DNA of 64,000 nucleotides from Pegoplata infirma. Taxonomy: Eukaryota > Arthropoda > Insecta > Diptera > Anthomyiidae. The stretch spans positions 102,326,778 through 102,390,777 of the forward strand of contig OY992536.1 in NCBI GenBank assembly GCA_963921195.1. Reading direction: 5' to 3'. Position 1 is the stretch's first letter, and each line of letters begins with the position of its first letter. A program made the position numbers and the translations under genes. Positions 33,345 to 43,695 of the stretch are shown here, in pieces. Under the pieces are notes generated by a model that saw only the letters and a program-made list of their open reading frames with translations, did no database searches and was not told the DNA's origin.

Positions 33345-33560
33345 TAGTTGCCCATCTCATTTAAGGACATGTGTCTCGTTTTCAGGAACATCAACTATAG
33401 GGACTTGACCGCGGCTTGACTTTCAAAATAGAGGTTGACCAGGTTTGTCGCATCTTAGCTCCTTCCTATATTTCAAGCATTACTGCCTAGTAAATAGACT
33501 CCAAATTCAGCTGGTTTTAGTAGTTTTGATCCGCCTGCTTAAAAATTTAATGCCATTATT
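33345..33560 (-). pseudogene. LINE A RNase H fragment, minus strand
   Basis: GTTGCCCATCTCATTTAAGG (minus strand LNEMGN) through GACTTGACCGCGGCTTGACT (SQAAVKS) to the TDGS region, here badly altered. It faces the previous plus-strand copy head-on. Confidence 0.75.
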
Positions 33561-33630
33561 ATTATTCGTCTGAAAAACAGGTCTCCAGATAATGATTCAA
33601 TACTTCAAAATTAGATGTAACACTACTGTA

Positions 33631-36600
33631 CACACAGAAAACGGTTTCGTTGTGCCAACCAAATTTAGAACCAACCAAATTATTGTAGTCCAGCCAACTA
33701 TCACTTTTATCAGTTGTGATTACTAATAATTTCATTTCAATCGAATGGCATATTTATCGAATTTCATTACGAGCAACTGAATATATCTGTTGAAGCAACG
33801 AAAAATTATAAAACAAAAATGGTTGTTATAACCGATATTATAGCACCACAACTAAAATATTTTATTAATGGGCTCCTTCAGCCGCAAAATAAACAGACAA
33901 AAATAATGTTTTTTTGTAATATATTTATTAAATAAGTTACACAATTTTACAAGAATATATACATAAGTTGGTATTTAATACTACCATAATTTTTAAAAAT
34001 AGTTTTTTATAAAAAAAATTCTCAGAATTTGAGAAAAACGTCTCAGCACTTTTTCTATAGAAAATATGAGATTTTTTCTAAGGAAAAAAATCCTAGAATC
34101 TCAGACTTTTTGTATAGAATCTATATTTTTTATAGTAAAAATATATAATAATTTAAGACTTCTATAGCAAAAATGTGTAAGAATCTGAGACTTTTTCTAT
34201 AGAAAATATGTCTTAGAATTTAAATGTCTAAAAATGTCTTTGAATCTAAGACTTTTTCTATAGAAAAAATGTCTCAAAACTTTTTTTAAGTAATGGTTTT
34301 AGATTCTGAAACATCAAAGTCTGAGACATTTTTTTTAAAGCAAAATTCTCATATTCTCAAATTCTTAGAATCTGAGACTTTTTCTATAGAAAAATTCTCA
34401 GATTCTGAGACATTTTTTCTATAGAAAAATTCTCAGATTCTGAGACTTTTTTTCTATAGAAAAATTCTCAGATACTGAGACTGTTTTTCTGTAGAAAAAT
34501 TCTCAGATTCAGAGACTGTTTTTCTATAGAAAAATTCTCAGATACTAAAACTTTTTTTCGATAGAAAAATTCTCAGATTTTTAGACTTTTTTTCTATAGA
34601 AAAATTCTCAGATTCTGAAACTTTTTTTCTATAGAAAAATTCTCAGATTCTGAGACTTTTTTTCTATAGAAAAATTCTCAGATTCTGAGACTTTTTTTCT
34701 ATAGAAAAATTTTCAGATTCTGAGACTTTTTTTCTATAGAAAAATTTTCAGATTCTGAGACTTTTTTTCTATTGAAAAATTCTCAGATTCTGAGACTTTC
34801 TTTCTATAGAAAAATTCTCAGATTCTGAGACTTTTTTCAATAGAAAAATTCTCAGATTCTGAGACTTTTTTTCTATCGAAAAATTCTCAGATTCTAAGAC
34901 TTTTTTTCTATAGAAAAATTCTCAGATTCTGAGACTTTTTTTCTATAGAAAAATTCTCAGATTCTGAGACTTTTTTTCTATAGAAAAATTCTCAGATTCT
35001 GAGACTTTTTTTCTATAGAGAATTCTTAGATTCTGAGACTTTTTTCTATAGAAAAATTCTCAGATTCTGAGACTTTTTTTCTATAGAAAAATTCTCAGAT
35101 TCTGAGACTTTTCTTTTATAGAAAAATTCTCAGATTCTGAGACTTTTTTTCTATAGAAAAATTCTCAGATTCTGAGACTTTTTTTCTATAGAAAAATTCT
35201 CAGATTCTGAGACTTTTTTTCTATTGAAAAATACTCAGATTCTGAGACTTTTTTTCTATACAAAAATTCTCAGATTCTGAGACTTTTTTTCTATTGAAAA
35301 ATACTCAGATTCTGAGACTTTTTTCTATAGAAAAATTCTCAGATTCTGAGACTTTTTTCTATAGAAAAATTCTCAGATCCTGAGACTTTTTTTCTATAGA
35401 AAAATTCTCAGATTCTGAGACTATTTTTCTATAGAAAAAATCTCAGATTCTGAGACTATTTTTCTATAGAAAAAGTCTCAGATTCTGAGACATTATTTAC
35501 ATAGAAAAATTCTTAAATGCTGACACATTTTTTCTGTAAAAAAATTCTCAGAATCTGAGAAATTTTCTATAAAAAAATTATCCCAGAATTTGACGATTTT
35601 TCTACAGATAAACTGTCTCAGAATCTGAGAATTTTTCTATAGAAAAAAGTCTCAGAATCTGAGAATTTGTCTATAGAAAAAAAGTCTCAGAATCTGAGAA
35701 TTTTTCTACAGAAATTTTTTTTTATACAAAAAGTGACTCAGAATCAGTGACTTTTTTCATGCAAAAAGTCTCTCAGAATTTTAGATTTTTTCCCTAAAAA
35801 AAATGTCTCATATTCTAAGACTTTTTCTATAGAAAAGTTTCTCAAATTCTGAGACTTCTTCCATAGAATCTGAGACTTTTTATTAGAAACTCTTAAGACT
35901 TTTTCTATAGAAGACTTTCTCCGAATCCAAGACTTTTTCAATAGAAAAATTGTCATAGAATCTGAGACTTTTTCTATTGAAAAAACTTTTTAGAATCTAA
36001 GACATTCTATTGAACAAATGTCTAGAATCTGAGAGTTTTCTATGGAAAAATGGCTCGGAATCTGAGACTTCTTTTACCGAAAAACTGTTTCATAATCATA
36101 ATTTTTTCCTTAGAAAAAATGTCTCAGAGTTTGAGATATTTTTTCTATAGAAAAAGTCTCAGATTCTGACACATTTTTGCTATAGAAGTCTTAAATTCTA
36201 ATACATTTTTACTATAGAAAATGTCTCCCTATAGACAATTTTTTTGTAAAAAAATTTTAGATTCGGTGACATTTTTTATAGACATTTTTTTTTTTTCAAA
36301 GTAAAATTCTCTGATATTTTTTCTGAGATATTTTTTTAACGGAAAAATTCTCAGATTCTCTGACATTTTTTTTTGTAAAGAAATTTTCAGATTCTGAGAT
36401 ATTTTTTTGGTAAAAAAATGTCTCAGAATCTGAGAATTTTTCTATAGAAATAATGTCTCAAAATCTGACAATTTTTTTACCAAAAAAAATGTCTCAGAAT
36501 CTGAGAATTTTTCTATAGAAAAATGTCTCAGAATCTGAGAATTTTCTATAGAAAGAAGTCTCAAATTCTAAGAATTTTTCTATAGAAAAAATTTCAGAGT

Positions 36601-37850
36601 CAGAGAATTTTTCTATAGCAAAAATGTGTCAGAATCTGAGAATTTTTCTATAGAAAAAATTTCTTACAATCTGAAACTTTTTCTAGATTTTGAGACATTT
36701 TTTCTATAAAAAAATTCGCAGATTCTGGGACATTTTTTATAGGAAAATTCTCAGATTTTAAGAAATTGTTTCTATGGAAAAATTCTCAGATTCTGATACA
36801 TTTTTTTATAGAAAAATTGTCAGATTCTGAGACATTTTTCCTCTAGAAAAATTCTCAGATTCTGAGACATTTTTTTAATAGAAAAATTCCCAGATTCTGA
36901 GACATTTTTCCTATAGAAAAATTTTAAGCTTTTCTCGGATTCTGGGACATTTTTTCTATATAAAATTTCTCAGATTGTGAGACATTTTTTCTATATAAAA
37001 TTTCTCAGATTGTAAGATATTTTTTCCATAGAAAAAGTCTAAGATTCTGTGACTTTTTATTTTAAAAAATTTTCCAGAATACATGAAGTTAGCCTTATAC
37101 CTTCATCCTTGTGCCTTATACCCATTAACGTCTCGCATCTTCATCCATATTTTTCTCGTTTTTCAAATTCTTCTTTTACTCCTTATAGACATCTGCACAC
37201 ATTCTTCTACAGTACATGCATAAGGATAATTTAGCTTACCCCATGTGTTCATTCTGGCCCTTTGTTCCAACTAGGAATCCCAGGAATTTATATATATGTG
37301 TTCCTTATGTAAATCTCTGAAAAAAAAATTGTCATTAAATTTAGAGCGACAATCTTATTATTAAAAAAGCTTACGGTTTATTAAGACGATTTCGCCATGT
37401 TTTATCTGCCCAGTTACGTCCAGTTAATGCGCAAATTCCTTTTTTTAATTTTTTTATCGTGTTTTTTTATTAAAATTTATCATTTTTGATTTTAGTAATT
37501 TTTAATAAATTAAAAATAATAACAAATCTTAAAAATATTTTCTGACATTAATTGCAGAAAACAATTTTTGATACAAATGACTAATTAATGGTTGTGATAT
37601 ACAAATTTTGTATTTTTAATGGTTACTTGTACTGGTAATTGCAGGAACAGATTTAGTATTTTAATATGTAGTTTATATAACCAATATATGGTCAATAAGG
37701 CACTTATACGATTATATTGATATTTCTTCACTCATTAGTATAGTTTTTCTTCTCTTACTGTAGAAAATGAGTAAGAAGATATAAATTATGTATTCAATAA
37801 TAGAAATTTGATAATTACAACTAAATCCCAACTGCTCTTTTTTCTGTGTG
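33631..37850. mobile_element. 4.2-kb TA-flanked element packed with satellite
   Basis: The left end CACACAGAAAA and right end TTTTCTGTGTG are inverted, with TA on both sides (33629-33630, 37851-37852). The margins (33631-34010 and 37066-37850) are AT-rich unique DNA, and the centre is the 35-bp satellite array. LINE A remnants lie on both outer sides. No transposase is readable, so the element class is inferred only from the TA target and terminal repeats. Confidence 0.65.
34010..37065. repeat. 35-bp double-palindrome satellite array 1
   Basis: The period is exactly 35 bp where regular (for example CTCAGATTCT at 34921 and 34956). The monomer joins two palindromes, TTTTCTATAGAAAA and TCTCAGATTCTGAGA, separated by T/A runs. 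The best homogenised part is about 34380-35500; the flanks are degenerate. Orientation is reversed at about 35560-35720 and 36420-36680 (TCTCAGAATCTGAGAATTTT reading), then turns back. Frames in it are repeat by-products. Confidence 0.95.
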
Positions 37851-37877
37851 TATAAGTTCAGTAAATGACTCCCGTGC

Positions 37878-37965
37878 TAGGTTGTAAGTGTCTGCTGACG
37901 CTTTATGTCAGCACACAAAGACTTTGGGTTCGTGTTGCTAAGACCTTATTGTTTTCCTGTTGTTC
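37878..37965 (-). pseudogene. LINE A 3' UTR remnant
   Basis: Minus-strand match to the shared 3' end: CTAGGTTGTAAGTGTCTGCT and 'ATGTCAGCACACAAAGACTT'. Only about 90 bases survive. Confidence 0.65.
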
Positions 37966-38597
37966 TTTTACAGGCTTATTAGGCAATCTTGAAACTTCCT
38001 GTCTGGGAATACTCTAAATACACGGCTCAATCGGAGAAGGCGATTTATTGTCATTCTTGTAAATAAAATATTAACGATTGCTTAATATTCCACAAAAGGA
38101 GATTCTTACTGGAATTTACTCTCAGACCACTGCCCCTTGATAATTTAGACAGTTTTTTTAGAGCGCCCGGATGTCAGGTGTTTTCCTAACCTTTAAAGAA
38201 TCTTCTTAAATTCTAACAAATCGAAGCCTCTTTAAGACTTCTCCAAACTAATTCGTTAACGAATGACTTAAAGTTTTTCGGCCTCATATGTAAATGTACC
38301 AAATATGGTACCTTTTTATAACTTTCATCAACCCTGCTTAAAGTATTAGTACAATTGTATATTGGAATTTTGTGGTGTAGGTCGGTGTGAATACAAACAA
38401 ATACTATTCATATACCAACAAATATATGAAAAGTTTGTTTGTATAGAATCAAGAGTGAGCAAAAGCCAAAAAGACACAAAACAAATCTAACACTGCAGAG
38501 CGTCAAAGCAGAATATAAAGCCAAAAAATCAGCCAGTCAAAAAAAAAAATATAAAAAAAACTTGCCAAAACAACCGACTAAACAAAAACATTTTAAA
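37966..38597. other. Unassigned DNA, possible old LINE traces
   Basis: TATTAACGATTGCTTAATAT near 38068 resembles the RT 'KATIALYS' region of LINE A, but it is too short to call. Otherwise non-coding with an A-rich tract near 38540-38600. Confidence 0.35.
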
Positions 38598-38670
38598 AAC
38601 AAGTAAAAAAGTTGTATTCAGCCTGGCTGAATCTTAAGATACCCTACAGTATTTAAAAAAGTTTACACAA
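38598..38670 (+). repeat. Repeat R, truncated copy
   Basis: AAACAAGTAAAAAAGTTGTA and 'TCAGCCTGGCTGAATCTTAAG' match the R start. Truncated after about 70 bp. Confidence 0.6.
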
Positions 38671-38779
38671 ATGTACTTACATTCTTAAGCATCAAAGGGA
38701 GTGAAAAAATAGCTATATTGCCACACGCTGCTTAAAAAGGCAACGTAGACCCGCAATTAACTCCCCAAATTGTTGTCGC

Positions 38780-39070
38780 CAGGCTAGAGGTGATAACCAG
38801 CTATTCTGCAATGGTCCCCAAGGTAAGATCATGGAGATATCCAACTTTATGCAACAACACAAAATCGTGGTAGCGGTGGTCCAAGAAACTATGCTGAACA
38901 ACAACTCCAGCCTCCAGAGTTGAAATGGCTACAAAGTTCTGCAATTGGGCCGCACAAGACGCGAAGGAGAGGGTATCGCGTTCATAATCCACCACACAGT
39001 GCAGTACAGAATGATCTAGCCTGACCGATTAGAACACGACCAATACCTGGAACTCCAGCGTATTGCTGTC
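38780..39070 (+). pseudogene. LINE ORF2 start: AP-type endonuclease N-terminus
   Basis: The plus strand reads 'FCNGPQGKIMEISNFMQQHK' (38810-38870), then 'IVVAVVQETMLNNNSSLQS' with the conserved QET (catalytic Glu of apurinic-type endonucleases), a stop, and 'NGYKVLQLGRTRREGEGIAF' followed by 'IIHHTVQYR' near 38990. This is the N-terminal endonuclease of a non-LTR ORF2, plausibly LINE A, although no overlap with RT is available here to prove it. It ends at the 3' terminus of a minus-strand LINE A copy. Confidence 0.75.
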
Positions 39071-39318
39071 CGATTAGGTTAGATTATAAGTGGCTGCTAA
39101 CGTTCTACGTCAGCACACATAGACTCTGAGGTCCATTGTAATACAACGGGACTGTAATAGGTTTCCCTACTGGTCCCTGCCGTTAAACCAATTTGAGCTT
39201 CTAATGAAACTCCTAAGATATTGAATTAAGACATCTGACAAATCAGAAAGATCGTGCAGTTCCCTAGATCCCAGTGAAGCAAGTTTCCAACTCATCTTTA
39301 TCCGTACAACTCCGGAAA
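39071..39318 (-). pseudogene. LINE A 3' end, split by retroelement
   Basis: On the minus strand the end is CTTATAATCTAACCTAATC (a short CTAAC-type tail). Upstream are the 3' UTR, 'WFNGRDQ', 'LIQYLRSFIRSSN' and 'LASLGSRELHDLSDLSDV'. The copy is interrupted at 39318 inside the CRSC region and resumes at 39785. Confidence 0.85.
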
Positions 39319-39784
39319 CCCTGTACTTACAGAAAAAATCAAATAAAATTACTGACAAAATATGTCGCCATTAGGCACGTCTCCGAAACAGAAAATGCAA
39401 ATTCTTTCATTTGTGTCTGCAATTCCAGATCATGTTGGTAACCTTTGCCAAATAATGTAAGAGACAAAAAAGTTGAAAGAAAGTATGAGGTGAGGTTGAG
39501 ATTGCTAGAAATAGAATTGTAGTGTTGGAAACTGTCAAAATTTATTCTGTAGAAACTATAAATATTCACATATATAAAAAACAGTTTTCATTAACAAGAC
39601 AAACGACATTTAAAATCCTACTGAAGATGACACCAACTGGGGTGTTTGAAACCGGTATAGGAAATACCAGAAATGTCTATAATTTTTAGAAATTCAATTT
39701 TTCTTCTGCATTTTTTCAACTTGAACCCTTATAACAAATATAATTAGCGCCCGTGCTCGATCTGTACTTACAGAAAAAATCAAA
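39319..39784 (+). mobile_element. Hammerhead-bearing retroelement (Penelope-like/retrozyme-like)
   Basis: The insertion splits a LINE A copy, with a possible 6-bp duplication CGGAAA (39313-39318 and 39785-39790). A 23-bp direct repeat beginning CTGTACTTACAGAAAAAATC occurs at both ends (39321-39343 and 39762-39784), like the pseudo-LTRs of Penelope-like elements or the LTRs of retrozymes. A hammerhead ribozyme fold lies at 39616-39662. No reverse transcriptase or GIY-YIG coding is readable, so this is non-autonomous or truncated. Confidence 0.7.
39616..39662 (+). ncRNA. Hammerhead ribozyme, minimal type I with short stem III
   Basis: Core CTGAAGA (39621-39627), then GAAA (39648-39651). Stem I: TCCTA (39616-39620) with TAGGA (39658-39662), five perfect pairs. 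Stem II: ACACC (39630-39634) with GGTGT (39641-39645), plus a G-U pair and a U-U mismatch next to the core. Stem III: AC with GT in the self-complementary ACCGGT (39651-39656), so two molecules could pair as a dimer. Predicted cleavage follows GTA at 39657. The U-U next to the core may lower activity. Confidence 0.7.
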
Positions 39785-40586
39785 CGGAAAAAGTCATTTG
39801 ACGGGACATTTAACCGCTCTGAGTACTACCCAGTGTCTGGTAATTACAGCAACCACGGTCGAAATCTCTCCTCTTGGAAGCGAAATAAGCTCACTTGCGC
39901 GCCTATGATTACAAGAAGGCCAAATCCGTGGTTATGTCTCACACGTCAATCCATTTGCTCATCTCTGATTAGTTTCCTTCGCACAACTAAGCCTTAGACT
40001 TTGCTTGCATGTTTCTAGAGGCATATCAACACATTCTAATTCTGTTAGAACTTGTAAGGTAGTTCTCAGTCTTGCAAGCTCATCGGCTTTGCAATTCCCT
40101 GGAAAGTCTCTGTGCCCTGGGACCCACATAATGTCTATATAAAACTGCCTGGCCATCTTATTTAAAGACGTGTGGCAGAAACATAAACTCCAGAGTCTTG
40201 ACCGCTGCTCGACTTTCAGAATAGATGTTAACTGCGGTTGTAGATAAGACATTGCAACTCAACCATTCAGCCACCTCCTTTATTGCCAGCATCTGGATAT
40301 CTTCGAGCCAGGCTCAATCCAAGCTCTTCGGAATAGACTCCAAAGCCCACTTTCTCGTGCAGCCTCGATCCATCTGTGTAAAAATTTATGGTGGCTCCAT
40401 TACCCGGAATGCCCCTCATCCAAGAATCCCTTGATGGTATAATAGTGGTAAAGTGGCGCTCAAAAAGGCTAATCGAGGGAGCACAGTCCACAAAGAACAC
40501 CTCCCTGTGGTGTGCGCCTATTGACAAATCGAGATGTGACAGACGCTCCGTTATACGTATATGGGCAAGAATGTTTTCCACCATTT
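39785..40586 (-). pseudogene. LINE A copy with RT-RNase H deletion
   Basis: Continues the copy from 39318. On the minus strand: 'VENILAHIRITERLSHLDLS', 'IGAHHREVFFVDCAPSISLF', 'INFYTDGSRLHEKVGFGVYS', and further on 'MWVPGHRDFPGNCKADELA' and 'ECVDMPLETCKQSLRL'. The RT is cut at the motif B position (GxHHREV, normally GTPQGGV) and joined directly to VDCAPS, dropping about 0.9-1 kb including the YADD centre. Confidence 0.85.
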
Positions 40587-40589
40587 AAA

Positions 40590-41110
40590 TCATTTATCAT
40601 TTAAAGACGTGCGGCAGTTAAGGATAGATTTTGATTTCTGAAACATGGACTCCAGAAACTTGACCGCGGCTTGACTGTCAGAATAGATGTTGACTACGTT
40701 TGTAGACAAGACATTGCAACTCAACCAGTCATCCACCTCCTGTATTTCGAGCATCTCCGCCTGGTAAACACTTCAATGATCTGACAGTCATCGAGCTAAA
40801 CTTAATCCAAGCACATCGGAATAGACTCCAAAGCTCACTTTCTCATGTAGCATCGATCCATCAGTATAAAAGTTTATGGTGGCTCCACTACCCGGAATGC
40901 CCCTCATCCAAGAATCCCTAGATGGTATCATAGTGGTAAATTGGCACTCAAAAATGTTCATAGAGGGAACACAGTCCACAAAGAACACCTCCCTGTGGGG
41001 TGCCCCTATTGACAAATCGAGATATGACAGACGCTCCCAATTCAGATGTTGTACTTCTATTGGCAAGTAGGTTTTCCACCATTAAAACTATCCCACGCCT
41101 TACTCCCAGA
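40590..41110 (-). pseudogene. Second LINE A copy with the same deletion junction
   Basis: Reads 'IGAPHREVFFVDCVPSMNIF', 'INFYTDGSMLHEKVSFGVYS', and the SQAAVK region near 40660, truncated at 40590. The deletion junction is identical to that in 39785-40586, so both derive from one deleted master or from a local duplication. At 41075-41110 it runs upstream through GTTTTCCACCATTAAAACTA. Confidence 0.85.
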
Positions 41111-41400
41111 CCAGACAAGGTTATACAGCTAGGTTATACAGCTAAGACACTTGCTGTATCTCAGTCGGGATTATACCATCAGGTCCAGGGGATTTATGGG
41201 CCTGAAGCTTTTATTGGGGGTAGCATTCGCCAGTTTGTATTCATCCTCGGCTCATGCCAATTCAACGTTCCAAAAATTGCGCAGTAGAAACAAGGTCCTC
41301 AAGTCGCTAGCCGGCTGCACTAACTCAGAGTTGTCAAAATTCAACCCTCAGAACCGTAACGGGCTGCCTTCAGATATTCTCAGAACACCTTCTACATCAG
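41111..41400 (-). pseudogene. LINE segment between endonuclease and RT
   Basis: On the minus strand 'SFRPIKSPGPDGIIPTEIQQ' (about 41220-41160) is the conserved SPGPDGI block just before LINE reverse transcriptase. It is preceded by 'LFENVELA' and 'AEDEYKLANAT' (41270-41225, frameshifted). A 12-bp duplication TACAGCTAGGTTATACAGCTA lies at 41124-41144. Confidence 0.7.
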
Positions 41401-41735
41401 GATACAAAGATACTTTCGGTTAAGAAACACAGTTACATGCTGGCGAAACAGTTTCTTCTGGCAAGTCATCGAAGGAATCATCCGAACCATAACTTTACGG
41501 AAATTGATCCTTCTTCGAGGCGTGCCAGATAATATCTTCAGTATTATGAGATTGATTTCCAGCAATACAACATCCAACAGTTTAATTCTATCTCATAACG
41601 GAAAATACCTATTGCTATTCACAGGGATACGGTAGAATCAACGACGGAGTGAATACCCTACTTGGAGGCCGCCCCATCGAAAAAGAAGAAGACAGAAGTC
41701 TGCCAAGAAGAAAAGAGTGATACTGGTACAATTAA
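41401..41735. other. Unassigned, possibly LINE ORF1 or ORF2 upstream part
   Basis: Moderate GC. The plus strand near 41660-41720 has 'GGCCGCCCCATCGAAAAAGA' and a Lys/Arg-rich reading. No motif allows a call. Confidence 0.3.
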
Positions 41736-41790
41736 TGTTCTGGCATTGTAGTCGGCTTAATTCTGATTGGTCAAGAATTTACCTGACTAT

Positions 41791-41917
41791 GGGCTGGTAA
41801 CTTATCACAAGATAATCAATGATTAGTGCTAATCTATGTTTCCAAATGTCAAGTTTGTATGGAAATATTCAATGATCAGTGTTAATCGATGATTAGCATT
41901 TGATAAGTTACCAGCCC
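41791..41917. mobile_element. 127-bp MITE with clean empty site
   Basis: GGGCTGGTAACTTATCA and TGATAAGTTACCAGCCC ends. TAT flanks at 41788-41790 and 41918-41920. The second tandem unit reads CCTGACTATACCCAATACG without it, so the target duplication is TAT. A 3-bp duplication suggests PIF/Harbinger. Confidence 0.9.
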
Positions 41918-42136
41918 TATACCCAATACGTGCCCCGCATGTAGAGGTTCTCCACATGATGTATCACAACTCATCAACTAAGCAGCAAACCCGACTCGTC
42001 TGAATCCAACATTTTTATAGAGCCAGCCCAAAGCGATGGCTCGCTTTTTGGAGCTCGATTTGGGCGAGTCAACAGAACAGGGAGAGGAAACATAAAAAAA
42101 TAATAACCATAAATTTGACGACAACAACAACAGATA

Positions 42137-42350
42137 TCGTTAGGTTAGGTTGGCGGTGTTCGATTGGTATCACACATAGACCATAGCGATACCACAAAAC
42201 CTTTTCCGCTAGCGGTGCAAGTTAAACACGTTCAAAGTTATTGCGAATCTTTTCAATATCCTAAGATTCACTCGCGTTATAACCTACAAAGAACCGAAAC
42301 TTATCTGACCGATAATGGATCGGCGACTCTTTACCAAGTGTTACGAAAAC
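42137..42350 (-). pseudogene. LINE F 3' end, copy 1
   Basis: The minus strand ends with CCAACCTAACG. Upstream it shows the 'CKRF'-less tail: 'LKRFAITLN' near 42245 and the ITSQISF region near 42300. It is truncated near 42350, where a further small copy (about 42375-42430, CACCCTAACCTTATCTAACG) starts. Confidence 0.7.
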
Positions 42351-42726
42351 AACAACAGATATCGTTAGATAAGGTTAGGGTGGCGGTGTTCGATTGCCAT
42401 ACATAGACCTATTGGGCCATAGCGCCAAGAACAAAAAGATACTGATACAATAAAGGTTCCGGCATTGTAGTCGGCATAATTCTGATTGGTCAAGAATTTA
42501 CCTGACTATACCCAATACGTGCCCCGCATGTAGAGGTTCTCCACATGACGTATCACACCTCATCAACTAAGCAGCAAACCCGACTCGTCTGAATCTAACA
42601 TCTTTATGGAGCCAGCTCAAAGCGATGGCTCGCCTTTTGGAGCTCGATTTGGGCGAGTCAACAGAACAGGGTATTGAAACATAAAAAAATATAAACCATA
42701 AATTTGAAGACAACAACAACAGATAT

Positions 42727-42950
42727 CGCTACGTTAGGGTGGCGGTGTCCGATTGGCACCACACATAGACCTTTTGGTCCATAGCGACACCACAAAACTT
42801 TTTCCACTAGTGGCGCAAGTTAAACACGTTCAAAGTCATTGCGAATCTTTTTAATATCCTAAGATTCACTCGCGTTATATCCTACAAAGTACCGAAACAT
42901 TTCTGACCTATAATGGATCGGTGACTCTTTACCAAGTGTTACGAAAATAA
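42727..42950 (-). pseudogene. LINE F 3' end, copy 2
   Basis: Same structure as copy 1 in the second tandem unit, with GTGGCGGTGTCCGATTGGCA at the 3' side and AGTCACCGATCCATTATAGG near 42910. Confidence 0.7.
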
Positions 42951-42965
42951 CAACAACAGATATCG

Positions 42966-43545
42966 TTAGATAAGGTTTGGGTGGCGGTGTTCGATTGCCA
43001 TACATAGACCTATTGGTCCATAGCAATAACACAAAACTTTTTCCGATAGCGGTGCAATCGTTCAAAGTTATTGCGAATCTTTTCAATATCCTAAGATTCA
43101 TTTGCGTTATATACTCCAAAGTACCGAAACTTATCTGACTGGTAATGGATCGGCGATTCCTTGACACCGCTGGGTAGTGACAAAGTATCTGTTCCATCGT
43201 TTCATCTACTCCTAGTGAAGCGAATCTTTTACAACTAGCGTCTGAAATATGTCCCATATTATTGGCATGGATGCCGATAAGACAATGACCAGTTATTATT
43301 TCAGCCAGAGCTCGACATTCCCTTCTCGTAAGTGATAGTAGATATTTAGTTTTCCCTTGATCACAAGTTGGCCACAAAATTCTGCTGATTTTGCATGTTG
43401 TCAACTCTCTCCACTTTCTGTTTGCTTTGGCTCTCCAAATTTCGCGAGTTAGTCTGCCATTTCATTTCCCTGTATTCAATTGTGTCCTGGTACCCATTGT
43501 AAATTAACCTGGTTGTGCAGACAACAGCTGCAAGTTCTCGTAAAA
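42966..43545 (-). pseudogene. LINE F RNase H tail, copy 3
   Basis: Longest of the array. On the minus strand: 'NLQ..CLHNQVNLQWVPGHN' (mutated) near 43500, 'MTTCKISRILWPTCDQGKTK' near 43390, 'YLLSLTRRECRALAEIITGH' near 43325, then 'CLIGIHANNMGHISDASCKR', 'VDETMEQILCHYPAVSRNRR' and 'LEYITQMNLRILKRFAITLN'. One open frame spans 43404 to 42859 but is chimeric at its end. Confidence 0.8.
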
Positions 43546-43554
43546 ACAGATATC

Positions 43555-43695
43555 GTTAGATTGATATGAAATTGATCAAGGATCACAAGTATATATACCT
43601 GATGTGATCCTTTCCCAATACCTTGATGAATTACAAACGAAGTGATAACATTTATATACCCTCTATCACCAAGTAGAATAGGTACATAAAAACTA
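43555..43695 (+). repeat. Repeat R, 3' part
   Basis: ATTGATCAAGGATCACAAGT, 'CCTTGATGAATTACAAACGA' and TATATACCCTCTATCACCAA match the R 3' region. Truncated at the 5' side. Confidence 0.65.

Larger units (their letters stand above)
41736..43550. repeat. Tandem array of ~590-bp units with LINE F 3' ends
   Basis: The unit starting TTCTGGCATTGTAGTCGG at about 41740 recurs at about 42459; the 719-bp offset falls to about 590 when the MITE in the first unit is removed. Each unit has CAATACGTGCCCCGCATGTA, 'GGAGCTCGATTTGGGCGAGT', 'GACAACAACAACAGATATCG' and then a minus-strand LINE F 3' end. A third, partial unit follows 42950. Confidence 0.8.

Noticed and set aside
34010..37065. CRISPR-like array because of regular spacing
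   Set aside because: There are no distinct spacers; the whole 35-bp unit repeats, the DNA is eukaryotic in character, and the units are palindromic satellite.
38713..38995. Two overlapping minus-strand frames as genes
   Set aside because: They are antisense to the LINE endonuclease N-terminus read on the plus strand.
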